Origin: Bactericera cockerelli
Taxonomy: Eukaryota; Arthropoda; Insecta; Hemiptera; Triozidae
DNA: 64,000 nucleotides
Reading direction: 5' to 3'
Assembly (NCBI GenBank): GCA_024516035.1
Contig: CM044959.1
Span: 32,001,234-32,065,233 of the forward strand
A program made the position numbers and the translations under genes. This document shows, in pieces, positions 19,901-27,890 of this stretch (within the stretch, counting starts at the first letter, position 1; every line of letters starts with the position of its first letter). The notes beneath the pieces are model-generated. The model saw nothing but the letters and a program-made list of their open reading frames with translations. It did no database searches and was not told the DNA's origin.

Positions 19901-22900
19901 AGAATGAGAACTGGTGTATTCAACGTGCCATCGATGCTTGCTGGAGAGGGGGTGCGTCACCGAAGTAATAAATAAAACGCTTTATTTGTGTTATTGTGAT
20001 ACAAAGTTTTGTGGGAGGCACAGAATCACAGGACTTTCACAAATCTAAGGAGGTATGAGTAGTAACTTCCAAATTAAAATTGGGATTGGAACCCATATCA
20101 CCTGAGTGCAAGGCAAGTGCTCTACTCACTCGACCACGGTGACTACTTTATATTCCTCCAGAATTCTGCGGGTGAAAATGATACTTGTAATCTTGTAAAA
20201 CTAAAAATCGTATTGACAGACGAGACGTTCCCATACTTCCAATTAAATAAATTTAATGCGCCAAATTTTATATAATAGAAATCGGACGTCACGATTTAAA
20301 TCAAGTTCCAAACTCATGACTCACCAGGATGACATACTCCAGGGATTTGACATAGTCCCTCTCTGTCTGAATCATCTCTCTCATTATGAACAGCAGGTTC
20401 CTGCAAGCAACACATTTTAGAGTTAATTTAGTTGTCGAACATTTAGTTTAGTTTTACCTATTTCATAAATTACAACAAATACATAGCAGTTTGACTAGTG
20501 CGTCGCTTTGTCAAAAAACTAAGACAGAAAAAAAAATCCTTATTAATAAATAGAAATACCCATTAGGCCATTTCCCTTGAGGAACGACAGAATATACACA
20601 TACATACATGTGTAATCATATCGATTTAACAAAATATATTTTATTTTTCGAAAAAAAACAAAAAAACTTGAAGCTTTAAAAAGTAGGAAATCACCCATTT
20701 TAATTTTATTTTTTTCAAAATGGGTAGGTACTGCGTCAGTGAGGTCATCAAACCAGGACCCAACCTACACCCAATAGAACTTACTTCTGGGTTTTAAGTG
20801 TTTGCGCGCCGCAATTGGCTGAGTCTAAATCTAGGGATAGCTGACTATAATGCAGGTGACTATTGACGGAGACGGGCGGCATTGCTTTGCTGAGCGAGTT
20901 CTCTGAAGACTCCTCGCATTCTTCTCCGCTGAAATAGGGAAACAAGACCAGGCGTTAGGGAACGGAATATAGCATCAACCGAATGGATTCTATCTTTGTC
21001 TCAGTAGACACCATCCGGTTTCTTAGAACTTCATTTTCCATCCAAGACAAAGACAAAATATATTGTTGTCGGTAGATATAATTTTCTTCTTTCCTGTTCA
21101 TTGCCAATGTTCCTTACAGAAACATTAGTTGGTTTTCCTACACGCCACTGAGCCCTCAGCTTTTTTTATTTTGTAGCCATTAAAACAGAGCAACAAAAAA
21201 ATTGTTTGTGAGCATTTTTTTTTTTTCAGCTCTGAGTTTCGAAACCGGGATCTTCCACTGGAAAAGCGAGTACCTTACCACTGAACTAATCGTGCTTTCA
21301 TATTTATTCTACTATTAAAATATTTCTTTTCTTTTCAAACTTTTTTCTTGTGATAAAACTTACAAATTTACTACTTAAAAAAAAATTGTATGTTTTAGCT
21401 GTCTCACTGTGTAACATTTGTAATTTATGTATATTGGGTTATTCCAGTTAAAAAAAAAAACATAGTATCAGTTAGTCAAACCTGGATATGGACTCGGATG
21501 TAATAGAAAACTGTTTATAATAGAGAAAATCTCAGGTCCCTGCGTCACCTATTAAGTTTAATAGAGAACTGGTTATATTAAAAACAGCTTTATAATAGAA
21601 TTTTTGCTCTGTTTCCTTGGGTTCTATTATATCCATGTTCGACTGTAGCATCAGTTTCTGAACTCACCTCTTGCCGTGTCACTCCCCTCTGTGGTGTTGT
21701 CCACCGAGGAGGCCTTGTCCTCCTCCTCATCATAGTTCTCCGTGGGGTACTGCCACGTGCAGGATCTCTGCAGGGGGTGACTCGTGTGGTTACCTGCAAC
21801 GCCAATTTCTTAATTTACTATGAATTATGCACTTGAAGTAATGAAAATATTTCGGTTCCAAGTGCAGTATGCTATTCAGGAAAGGTGGGTTTTTAGTGGG
21901 TGGAAATCCCACAACCCAGGCTAAGACCTGGGTGTCTTTAAAAAGATTTTTCCCGCCTTCCTTAAAAAAAAATATGAATTATAAATACCTGCTGATAAGC
22001 TACTGAGTTGCTTATGAGAAACCCGCTAATTGGCTGATCACTGTGTTTTCGTAATGGTAATGAATAGAAATCTTGAGAGATGTACAAAGTTTCATCTTGG
22101 CGTCTAGAGGAGCAGTAACAGGGGATTTTTGGACAGTAAAATCAAAGGCCACAGAAGAAATACTTCCTTATTCTATAGAGCGACGAAGTGTTAGCTTTGG
22201 ACTACCAGTAGTAATAATATCTATAGAGCGATGAAGTGTTAAGCTTGGACTACCAGTAGTAATAATAATAAAAAATAATGATAAAGTAAGGTTCCCCAAT
22301 GTTAGTTGGTCTTACAGTAGGTATAACAATTTCATGACCGGTATAACATTACATCAACTATTTTGTCGTGTGTTCGGAACTTATAATTGTACAGCTCACA
22401 AAGAGAGAGTTACCTGTTTGGCAGTAGCACTCCTCAGGTATGGAGGAGGGGGAGGGGGAGGGAGAAGGGGCGGGATCTCCCGGGTCCCAGCAGGGGCAGG
22501 CGTGGGAGGGGGCGAGGGCGGGGGATGGGGGGCGGGCAGGGACTTTCTTCGACTAGGCAGGGGGGTGCTGGAGGTCCAGGTCGGGGGGGTCTCGGCGCCC
22601 AGGTAGCTGCGGATCTGGTCCAGGGTCTCCTCGCACCTGCATTGGGCCACCTGGGGAGGTGGGGGTACAGGGGGGCGGTAGAGTAAAACCTAGCTCATCA
22701 TCACTCGAGCAACCTACTTTTCCGCACATGTTTAAAGGCATGGTTTTATAAAAAGCATAGCGAAGTATTCATCATAGGTGGCGTCATCGTGAACGATGGT
22801 AGCCAGACAGTGGAGGATGACTCAGCACTTCTACCACTGTTTTACAAGGAGGCTAATAATTGACAAGGGCCCCAAAACCAAGCCAATGCTGGTCTACTCC

Positions 22901-24364
22901 CTGTTTTAGTCCCCCAGCCAGACTGCTGGTCTACTCCCCGTTTATAGTCCGTATTATAGCGAAGTATTATAAAAGTGAATAATATGATGATATTTTATCA
23001 TAACTATACTATTGAAACAATTAGACAGTTCCCGGTCATAATAAGCTAGATTCCTGAGCGATTACATGTATTACAAAGAACGAATTCAATAATACTTGGA
23101 TTAAATCAACCGGATTTTAGAATCAAATTTCAAACCTAACAAAATACCATTTAGGTATTCTACCAAATTTTTCCCTAAGAACGGAAATTTCATTAATGAC
23201 ATTACACAGCAATTTGCTTAATGTTGATAGCAAGGATATGACTAATGATCAGGCAATATATTAGGTACCTACGAATTGCTTATGCTAATGAAGGATGTTT
23301 CATATTTCAAATTTGCGAAAGTATTTTCTGAATATGTATAATTGTATACTGAAGTTACACAGTCCTAAATGAAATAGCCACTCGTCGTATTAAAAGAATC
23401 ATCTTGAGTTTCCTACAAGGCTAAGTTCAGCAGCTCAGGCAAACATTGGATTTAATGATAAATAGGTACATATAATTTTGTACCTTATTACTATCATTTT
23501 CAAAGGAATAAATAGGTACATATAATTTTGTACCTTATTACTATTTATTTTCAAAGGAATTACTCCTAGTCTAAACTGGGAACAAATAGTACGAAGTTGT
23601 GTGGCTCATATGAATTGATAACTTACCTTGAATTGCTCAAATGAATTGATACCTTACCTTGAATTGCTCATATGAATTGATAACTTACCTTGAATTGCTC
23701 AAATGAATTGATAACTTACCTTGCATTGCTCAATCAACTTGTCGTTGTTGAGTTTCCGCGCCAGCTGGATCATTTCGCTGAAATGTTCGCTGGTCAGGGG
23801 CGGGTGAGCCATCAGGTATTGACGTAGCTGCTTCACAGTCGGTTCGCTGCTGGTTTGATCCTCGGGCTTGACGCGGGAAATGTACTTCATCGCTTCCAGT
23901 GCCCATTCGTAAGCCTGGCGGAGAAACGGATGAAATTAGTTCTCTTTTCAAAATATTTGCATTTTGTATCATTCTAGGTATTTGATAAATTAGTACAAAA
24001 TAAAGTTTTAATAAATAGAATTTTTTGTATTAATAATTAAAAATACTAATACATATTATCTAAAAATGTCTGCCTCATTCCATGAAAGGTCGGAAGGCTT
24101 GTAATACGTATAATATGCCTTTAGAGTAAGTACTTTACACCTCAGCCGCATAGAGCTTTTTGACCAACTTACTTCTCTCAATGGCGGTGTTTATGTTTAC
24201 TACTGACTAGTTGTGTCCAGCGGCAATGTAGTGCCTCGTGTGTACAGTAAAGTAAGGAAAAATACATGTAGGTTAGGGCCATGTATTCTGGCCACAACTA
24301 AGTATACCTAAATTCGATCACGGCGCGAACGACCTGCTCCAGCAGAGTTAAAGCGCCTAAAAGG

Positions 24365-24395
<31 letters not shown>

Positions 24396-24647
24396 ATCTA
24401 GGAGCCCAGGAAAAACACCATTTCTCAGGGTTCCGAACCCAGGACCCCGACTCACCCGGTCCAGCAGGTAGTAGCAGCGGCTGGTGTCCTCCAGTCTCTC
24501 CCGGGTGTCCTCCAGCCGCTCAGAGAACCCCCGCAGGTGCTGCTTCAGGTGCCTGGCCAGGTCCTTGAGCCCGCCCCCTGCCACGGCCAGGCTGGGTGAG
24601 GTGCCGCCACACTCCTCCAGCAGGTCTCCCGCCTTGTCCAAGTTCCT
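13674..24647 (-). CDS. Puratrophin-1/PLEKHG4-like Rho guanine nucleotide exchange factor (C-terminal two thirds)
   Basis: Twelve minus-strand exons give about 740 residues: 24647-24456, 23914-23720, 22650-22414, 21793-21668, 20928-20785, 20400-20325, 19372-19109, 18198-17977, 16105-15962, 15114-14901, 14402-14286 and 13960-13674. In order they encode a spectrin-like helical segment, a proline-rich linker, the DH domain (from [20 protein letters not shown] through [20 protein letters not shown]), the PH domain ([15 protein letters not shown] to [17 protein letters not shown]) and a Ser/Gly tail. [23 protein letters not shown] and [13 protein letters not shown] are characteristic of the PLEKHG4 group as I know it, rather than of Trio, Dbs or Vav. 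Members catalyse GDP/GTP exchange on Rho GTPases at membranes. Phases agree across every junction except those around the fourth exon. N-terminal exons were not found. Confidence 0.88.
14097..14246. mobile_element. Short MITE with GGGATCCCACT ends
   Basis: GGGATCCCACTGAGTG at about 14,100 faces its inverted copy CACTAAGTGGGATCCC at about 14,230-14,245. The body is about 150 bp with no ORF, in the intron between the last two RhoGEF exons. No clear target duplication was seen, so the superfamily is open. Confidence 0.5.
14286..14402 (-). CDS. RhoGEF exon 11: post-PH segment
   Basis: 117 nt, entered with one base carried over. It encodes [20 protein letters not shown] and then [12 protein letters not shown], matching the conserved region just after the PH domain of PLEKHG4-type GEFs. 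Splice sites are TTTTGCAG|CC and AAGA|GTAAGT. Confidence 0.85.
14668..14848 (+). mobile_element. tRNA-derived SINE (family A), copy 1
   Basis: The head GCACTGG (14,668) pairs perfectly with CCAGTGC (about 14,743-14,749) as an acceptor stem. A-box-like TCAAGTAGTTAACGCGC and B-box-like GTTCGAACCCC lie between. The tail reads GGTTAGGTGGTAGAAAAT and then ends GAGTGTTATAATTAT. A second copy with the same head and tail lies at 30,753-30,975, so this is a dispersed SINE rather than a tRNA gene. Confidence 0.75.
14832..14910 (-). repeat. Tandem duplication copying an exon 10 splice donor
   Basis: The word AAACCAACAC...ACTCACCTCTATT occurs twice in a row, with offsets of about 38-44 bp. Each copy contains the minus-strand donor AATAGAG|GTGAGT: the real one (exon end 14,901) and a decoy with the same nine flanking bases ending at about 14,857. 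The duplicated unit joins the SINE 3' end to the exon edge. Confidence 0.8.
14901..15114 (-). CDS. RhoGEF exon 10: C-terminal half of the PH domain
   Basis: 214 nt (71 codons plus 1). It encodes [20 protein letters not shown] through [14 protein letters not shown] to the PH C-terminal helix [20 protein letters not shown], with the conserved Trp of the helix present. The acceptor follows a C-rich tract (CCCCCAG). Confidence 0.9.
15751..15921. repeat. Inverted repeat (hairpin) in a RhoGEF intron
   Basis: CAAATGTTAAAATTTGTAAA followed by CAAAGCTTGGTT (about 15,759-15,790) is repeated inverted at about 15,884-15,917. A further short direct copy, ACAAAGCTTGGTTG, lies at about 15,921-15,935. The spacer is about 90 bp. 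The right arm ends only about 40 bp from the exon 9 donor, so the pre-mRNA could form a stem close to the 5' splice site. Confidence 0.7.
15962..16105 (-). CDS. RhoGEF exon 9: PH domain, N-terminal half
   Basis: 144 nt, 48 codons, phase 0 at both ends. It encodes [20 protein letters not shown] and then [19 protein letters not shown], the typical early beta-strands of a Dbl-family PH domain. Confidence 0.9.
16165..16415. mobile_element. TTAA-flanked MITE candidate
   Basis: TTAA at 16,165-16,168 is followed by CCTCCTGAGACCTGA. The inverted copy TTCAGGTCTTAGGAGG ends near a TTAA at 16,412-16,415, with a 2-nt offset. The interior repeats CATATAGACTGAGCGTTCTA-like words. It fits the TTAA MITE pattern less exactly than the others. 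Confidence 0.5.
17303..17449. repeat. Short inverted-repeat element in an intron
   Basis: AAATTATAAAACAGGATTAC near 17,303-17,325 faces TTAAATCCTGTTTCATAATG near 17,420-17,440. It may be a small MITE; the ends are imperfect and no target duplication was seen. Confidence 0.35.
17480..17955 (+). mobile_element. LINE 3' end, split by a Helitron
   Basis: A segment reading TTGCCAAAGGCAATAACCCC is followed by an AT-rich 3' UTR, AATAAAGTGTAAATAAAT and a (AAAT)n tail ending at about 17,955. This looks like the 3' end of a non-LTR retrotransposon. The sequence is continuous across 17,629 and 17,877 once the Helitron is removed. The tail stops about 20 bp from the exon 8 donor. Confidence 0.5.
17630..17876 (-). 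mobile_element. Non-autonomous Helitron-like element, 247 bp
   Basis: On the minus strand it starts TCTCTATCTCTATATATAAA and ends GCAAAGCACGGGCAAACGG followed by CTAG, inserted between A and T with no duplication. These are the canonical Helitron ends (5' TC, 3' CTRR, AT target). No Rep/helicase ORF is present. Confidence 0.75.
17977..18198 (-). CDS. RhoGEF exon 8: DH domain, C-terminal part
   Basis: 222 nt, 74 codons, phase 0 at both ends. It encodes [20 protein letters not shown], the conserved CR3 helix of DH domains that contacts the GTPase, and ends [18 protein letters not shown], leading into the PH domain. The run of CTG/CAG triplets (LLLQQLM) is locally repetitive. Confidence 0.92.
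18747..19067. mobile_element. MITE candidate with ATTCAATTCCCCCGA ends
   Basis: ATTCAATTCCCCCGA near 18,749 faces the inverted TCGGGGGAATTGAAT near 19,048-19,062. A further direct copy, TTCAATTCCCCCGA, lies at about 18,790. It is about 320 bp, with no ORF and no clear target duplication. Confidence 0.5.
19109..19372 (-). CDS. RhoGEF exon 7: DH domain core
   Basis: 264 nt, 88 codons. It encodes [19 protein letters not shown], then the central DH helices ([20 protein letters not shown]) and [20 protein letters not shown], a block typical of PLEKHG4. Canonical splice sites: GTTGCAG|AAC and CAAG|GTAAGG. Confidence 0.92.
19391..19945 (-). mobile_element. 5S-rRNA-derived SINE interrupted by a TTAA MITE
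   Basis: The minus strand from about 19,945 reads CCATCGATGGCACGTTGAAT or close to it, then the 5S-like blocks GAAGTTAAGCGACGTTCAGC and GGATGGGTGACCATTC, then the tail GAATGGAGGGTAAGACCCCC. The tail reaches its GTTAA site, where it is broken by the MITE at 19,406-19,705. It resumes at about 19,391-19,405 as a poly-A tract (poly-T on the plus strand). The full-length relative is at 44,571-44,833. Confidence 0.7.
19406..19705. mobile_element. TTAA-flanked MITE (piggyBac-like), 292 bp body
   Basis: Perfect ends: TTAACACTTTGAGCCC at 19,406 and GGGCTCAAAGTGTTAA ending at 19,705. The interior has several imperfect copies of ATAxxGTACTCATGTC. It is inserted in the TTAA of a SINE tail inside a RhoGEF intron. 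Confidence 0.8.
20035..20150 (-). mobile_element. tRNA-derived SINE remnant
   Basis: On the minus strand: GGTCGAGTGAGTAGAGCAC (A box), CTTGCCTTGCACTCAGG, then GGGTTCCAATCCC (B box) and an unrelated body. The acceptor stem does not close. Intronic. Confidence 0.5.
20325..20400 (-). CDS. RhoGEF exon 6: start of the DH domain
   Basis: 76 nt, entered with two bases carried over (AA+G = Lys). It encodes [20 protein letters not shown] then EYVIL, the first DH helix (CR1), with the near-invariant Glu of the T-E-R-D-Y-V motif. Confidence 0.9.
20785..20928 (-). CDS. RhoGEF exon 5: acidic linker before the DH domain
   Basis: 144 nt; the open frame reads [20 protein letters not shown] and then [25 protein letters not shown] sequence. 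The acceptor is TATTTCAG and the donor CAGAA|GTAAGT. It joins exon 6 in frame but requires two carried-over bases on entry, which exon 4 as drawn does not supply. Confidence 0.7.
21230..21300 (-). mobile_element. tRNA-Gly-like SINE head, second copy
   Basis: On the minus strand: GCACGATTAGTTCAGTGGTA, then ACTCGC and GATCCCGGTTTCGAAACTC. It matches the 7338-7411 element in order and spacing but is more diverged. Intronic. Confidence 0.5.
21668..21793 (-). CDS. RhoGEF exon 4: linker (frame uncertain)
   Basis: 126 nt between GTTGCAG and AGAG|GTGAGT. The most protein-like frame reads [20 protein letters not shown] followed by [16 protein letters not shown]. That frame needs one carried-over base on entry and leaves one on exit. 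Its neighbours as drawn supply zero and need two. A 1-nt indel in the preceding GC-rich exon would repair the first junction: the 3' end of exon 3 then reads [12 protein letters not shown] and flows into NHTSHPLQ. The second junction still needs a further base or an unseen micro-exon. Confidence 0.6.
22173..22270. repeat. Tandem duplication, about 48 bp, in an intron
   Basis: The block with CTATAGAGCGACGAAGTGTT and GGACTACCAGTAGTAATAAT occurs twice in a row with a few differences. Confidence 0.85.
22414..22650 (-). CDS. RhoGEF exon 3: end of spectrin-like segment and proline-rich linker
   Basis: 237 nt. It begins [18 protein letters not shown], in phase with exon 2 and matching the end of the PLEKHG4 helical segment, and becomes a proline-rich linker ([17 protein letters not shown] and a run of seven prolines) that could bind SH3 or WW domains. 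The exon is far richer in G+C than its neighbours, with long C/G homopolymers, where single-base sequencing errors are likely. A frame switch near the polyproline tract would make the end read [12 protein letters not shown]. Confidence 0.7.
22770..22955 (-). mobile_element. Tail-less retroposon, copy 1, with 13-bp target duplication
   Basis: ATAGCGAAGTATT at 22,757-22,769 is repeated exactly at 22,956-22,968. The body between matches, in inverse orientation, the element at 49,354-49,553: GACTATAAAC, GGGAGTAGACCAG (twice), CCTTGTCAATTATTAGCCTC, CATCGTTCACGATG. There is no poly-A tail and no clear A or B box. Confidence 0.75.
23460..23560. repeat. Tandem duplication, about 50 bp
   Basis: AAATAGGTACATATAATTTT followed by GTACCTTATTACTAT and TTTTCAAAGGAAT occurs twice in succession in the intron between RhoGEF exons 2 and 3. 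Confidence 0.85.
23606..23733 (-). repeat. 31-bp tandem array copying the exon 2 splice donor four times
   Basis: On the minus strand each unit reads GAGCAATTCAAG|GTAAGTTATC, then AATTCATxT. Donor G residues fall at 23,719 (the real exon end is 23,720), 23,688, 23,657 and 23,626, exactly 31 bp apart. The third has GTAAGG. In the exon frame the intron reads VSYQFI then a TGA, so use of any decoy would truncate the protein. Confidence 0.92.
23720..23914 (-). CDS. RhoGEF exon 2: spectrin-like helical segment
   Basis: 195 nt, 65 codons, phase 0 at both ends. It encodes [15 protein letters not shown] and then [20 protein letters not shown], ending DKLIEQCK. The spacing and residues match the helical segment that precedes the proline linker in PLEKHG4. 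It splices in phase to both neighbours. Confidence 0.85.
24363..24391. repeat. Poly-A homopolymer
   Basis: About 29 consecutive A residues (24,363-24,391) in the intron between the first two recognised RhoGEF exons. Confidence 0.9.
24456..24647 (-). CDS. RhoGEF exon 1 recognised: spectrin-like segment
   Basis: 192 nt, 64 codons, from CCACAG|AGG to CGG|GTGAGT. It encodes [15 protein letters not shown] and then [20 protein letters not shown], a heptad-like helical stretch. Phase 0 entry means that more coding exons must lie upstream. These would be expected to encode the CRAL-TRIO-like region in this family, and none was recognised up to 64 kb. Confidence 0.8.
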
Positions 24648-24787
24648 CTGTGGACAGAAGAAGAAATACAATGGAGATTAGTGTGACTGCAGCATGCGTG
24701 AGCAGATATGAAAAGTTAATGGTAATTCCTTGAGAGACGAACAAGACTGATGTCTTCTTTCTGACGGATCATTCAGATCATTCAGTC

Positions 24788-24998
24788 TGTCCCGGTAGCT
24801 CAGTGGTAAAGGCGGCATTGTGTGAATCCAAAGACTCCAGAGATCGCGGGTTCGAAACCCAGCCGGCACAATACAAGTTATCCTACCATTTGGGATTTTT
24901 ACTACATAATAATTCGTCTTGGGCTTACTGCTGGAATAATGGGACTTAATAGTCCTAATCGGGCAGTATAAATAAGGCGATATTATTATTATCATTAT
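24788..24998 (+). mobile_element. tRNA-derived SINE with (ATT)n tail
   Basis: The head TGTCCCGGTAGCTCAGTGG and GCGGGTTCGAAACCCAGC form A and B boxes, with near-complementary ends (TGTCCCGG and CCGGCACA). A roughly 120-bp body follows, ending in ATTATTATTATCATTAT. It lies just upstream of the first recognised RhoGEF exon. Confidence 0.75.
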
Positions 24999-25049
24999 GT
25001 CAAAATCATACTCAACGGGAACCTTTCTTGAAACACTGAATGAAGTCAT

Positions 25050-27380
25050 AAAGTCTTGTATTTGGTAACAAATAACTCAAATTCAGCACAAGTAGAAAGA
25101 CTCTTACACGTTTCCATATACTTCCTTCAAGGCTTTCAATGTAGAAACTCAATTTTGTACTTTCATTGAAAAATTCAAGGGTGTTTGAATCAATTTTATA
25201 AGAAGGGGGCTTTCAATTTGATTCAAGCACATTTCGAGATGAATTCTTCACTAATTTTGTCCCCTCCCGAACAAATTTGAACAATAAATGTTGATACTTG
25301 ATACGGTTTATGTGTTTTTTAGTGGTTGCATATGGTTTTTTAATACGATTACCCGCCAGACCTTCTCGGTTTATTGAAGGGCAATAAATTTAGATTAACA
25401 CTCGGAGCTGTTCTAGGAATTGCATTACTGCATCTATTATTATTAGAGGTGCGTGATGCATTGGGAAGTAAGTAGATGCCTCGGGTGTAACTTCACTGCC
25501 ACGCCACTCACTCGTAATCTCTTGCTGATAATAGAGCATGCAACCTCTAGTGCATAATCCTATAATTAGACCTTACGTCCTATTCTCACTAAGCATTTCC
25601 AATAGCTCTATACCTAATAATCTAAATCCCTCTATAATAAAAACAAACACAAGTAGGTAACCTGTCACTAATCTCCACGTCAGGGCATTCCTCCAAGGCA
25701 ACTATATTTCAATGGTTGTTCACAGTGTTTACACAAAGGGTATGGATTGATGTATTGTATTTGCCTGTAGGTCCAGGTTCAATGACTGACAGGGTCAGTT
25801 TTTTTTCTTGAGTAAGCTTTTTTTTATTACTGTTCTTCAAGTTTAGGCACAATATGTTTAGATGGTTGGTTTTAAATTTCGACGGAATTCCAATTTCCTG
25901 CTTTAGGTATCATAAATTTTCGAAATATTTTTATTTATTTTGAGTTAAAAATCCAATGGTACTGGGACAGGCCAATTATCAGTCCGCTTAGCATACAGAG
26001 CTAGAAATGCTATAATTGATTATTTCCTTCTAATTACTGTCTTTCATAAAGGCGACCCAACGGACTAAATCTGATTGAAGATACTGCCAGAACCCCCTAA
26101 AATATTGAAAACAAAAAATAATTTATTGTATACTTATTCTTAAAATACTTTTCCTTCGTTCAACTCCTAGAAGATTTTGAGAACCTTTCGAGAGAAAAAA
26201 AATTCCTGGAGCAATGGGTCTCTATTGTTTGGAAAACAAGTTTCCCGGACGTGTATCGTAATAATATATCATTACTGCTCCCTTATATTAACTTATTCTA
26301 TAATAATAAAACTTGAAATAGGGTCAGTTGTAATCTTCCTTTTCTAAATAATTTCCGATCTAGGCGTTTTGGTGAAAATAACAAATTCACGCTAAACGCC
26401 GCGACGCGACGTAACGTAGGTATAATACAAAATACATGCATGAAGAAACTCAATGAACTTTAAGAGCTTGGTTGGTTTAGGGTGCATTTATCAATCACAT
26501 TAAACAAGATGAATCATCTCTGACTAACACTAATCAGCTGATTAGTGCTGTAGGTGTTAATTAATCAAGCGATGAATGTGACAGTTGATAAAGCCTTAAT
26601 TTACCACCGTTTGGAATTCAGATTAGATTACTTGTACTAGTTATTTTTTAATGGTACTACATGTTCAACTTACACAGCCTACATGCAAGAAACACCATCC
26701 CCATATCTAATAAAAAAATATTTCGGTATTTCTCAATAAAATAGCGTTTTCTGAAAGTACGTACAACAGCCCCCTGTCTAGATTTTACAATCCAAACAGA
26801 TGTACGGTACAATGTGTAAATGTTATCCTTGATATCTACGTCTATGAGACGGGGAGCACTTCACCCAATTTCACCCCCCTCAGGAAGAAGTTAGGGTATC
26901 GCCCCTTCCTCTCTATACACACTTATTAGATTATAGGGGATGCATTAATATAATAGCAGTAGTTGTGAGGGGCACCACACGCCCGAGATAATAATCCGTA
27001 GGTATAGGGACATCCAGGTGTACCGGCTCTTGCAAAGGGATCATGATACGCTTGTTTCTTATTTTATTAAAGTGAGGACCACTTTTGAACGTAGCATTGT
27101 AACAACATGAGAGCCAGAATAAAAAAGTAAACGGTTGCTCTATTTATGGAAAGAAGCAAAATAATAAACGTATTAGATATTATGAAAATACTCGTATATA
27201 CCACTGCCGGATTAGACCATATAAGTCACTTACTCGTATATACAGCATTTTTTTGGGTGCCTTAAAATGTGGTAGGAGAGTCCGACCATTATGAAAAATC
27301 CGTCCATTGCGAGGAATACGAACTCAAGGAATCCCCGCCCTAGTGGAACTACCAGATCAGCTCTGACCTCTCACTACCAA
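25050..27380. other. AT-rich noncoding DNA
   Basis: No credible exon or element. A perfect 20-bp palindrome with a central CAGCTG lies at 26,528-26,547. Confidence 0.5.
26528..26547. promoter_or_regulatory. Perfect palindrome with E-box core and TAAT arms
   Basis: CACTAATCAGCTGATTAGTG is identical on both strands. It has a bHLH-type CAGCTG core flanked by homeodomain-type TAAT words on both sides. Regulatory function is speculative. Confidence 0.3.
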
Positions 27381-27387
27381 TGTCTGT

Positions 27388-27890
27388 ATGATAATAATAA
27401 TAAGTATTTTCATTGTTACACAATTTTATTGGATTATATTGGTACATTTTTTTCTCACATTTTGGAACAGGTCCAAAGTTCATGAATATTGTCAAGTTAT
27501 GTTTGAGATTGGGTACATTTGCCAAAAAAATCTACTTGTTGATCCAAAAATTAAAACCGCATTCTTAAACTTTTTTTCTTTCACAAAATATTTTTTTTTC
27601 TGTCTCTAAATTTTGTTGTTTGTATTGTTTTTCTGATTTTTTTTTTAATCAAAAAAGTTTGTTTTTTTTCTCTTATTCTCTGAATTTAATTGGTTTACAT
27701 TGTCTATTCCTGCATTTTCTTCTCAGTTTTCTTGTAATTGTGCGAAATTTATTTATTTCTTTCTTGTTATCTTTTTCTATTGTAGTGTACATTTGTACAA
27801 AGATATGATTAAACCTTCTTGTGCTTGGTTCTTTACATTTTTGTTGTCAATGTTGACAGTAGTATTTTTCTTCTTATTTTAATTTAATAA
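27388..27890. other. Strongly T-skewed block
   Basis: About 500 bp in which the + strand is dominated by T (many TTTTTT runs, few A). Overlapping short ORFs on the + strand are rich in Phe, Leu and Ser because of this and are not credible genes. Confidence 0.6.
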
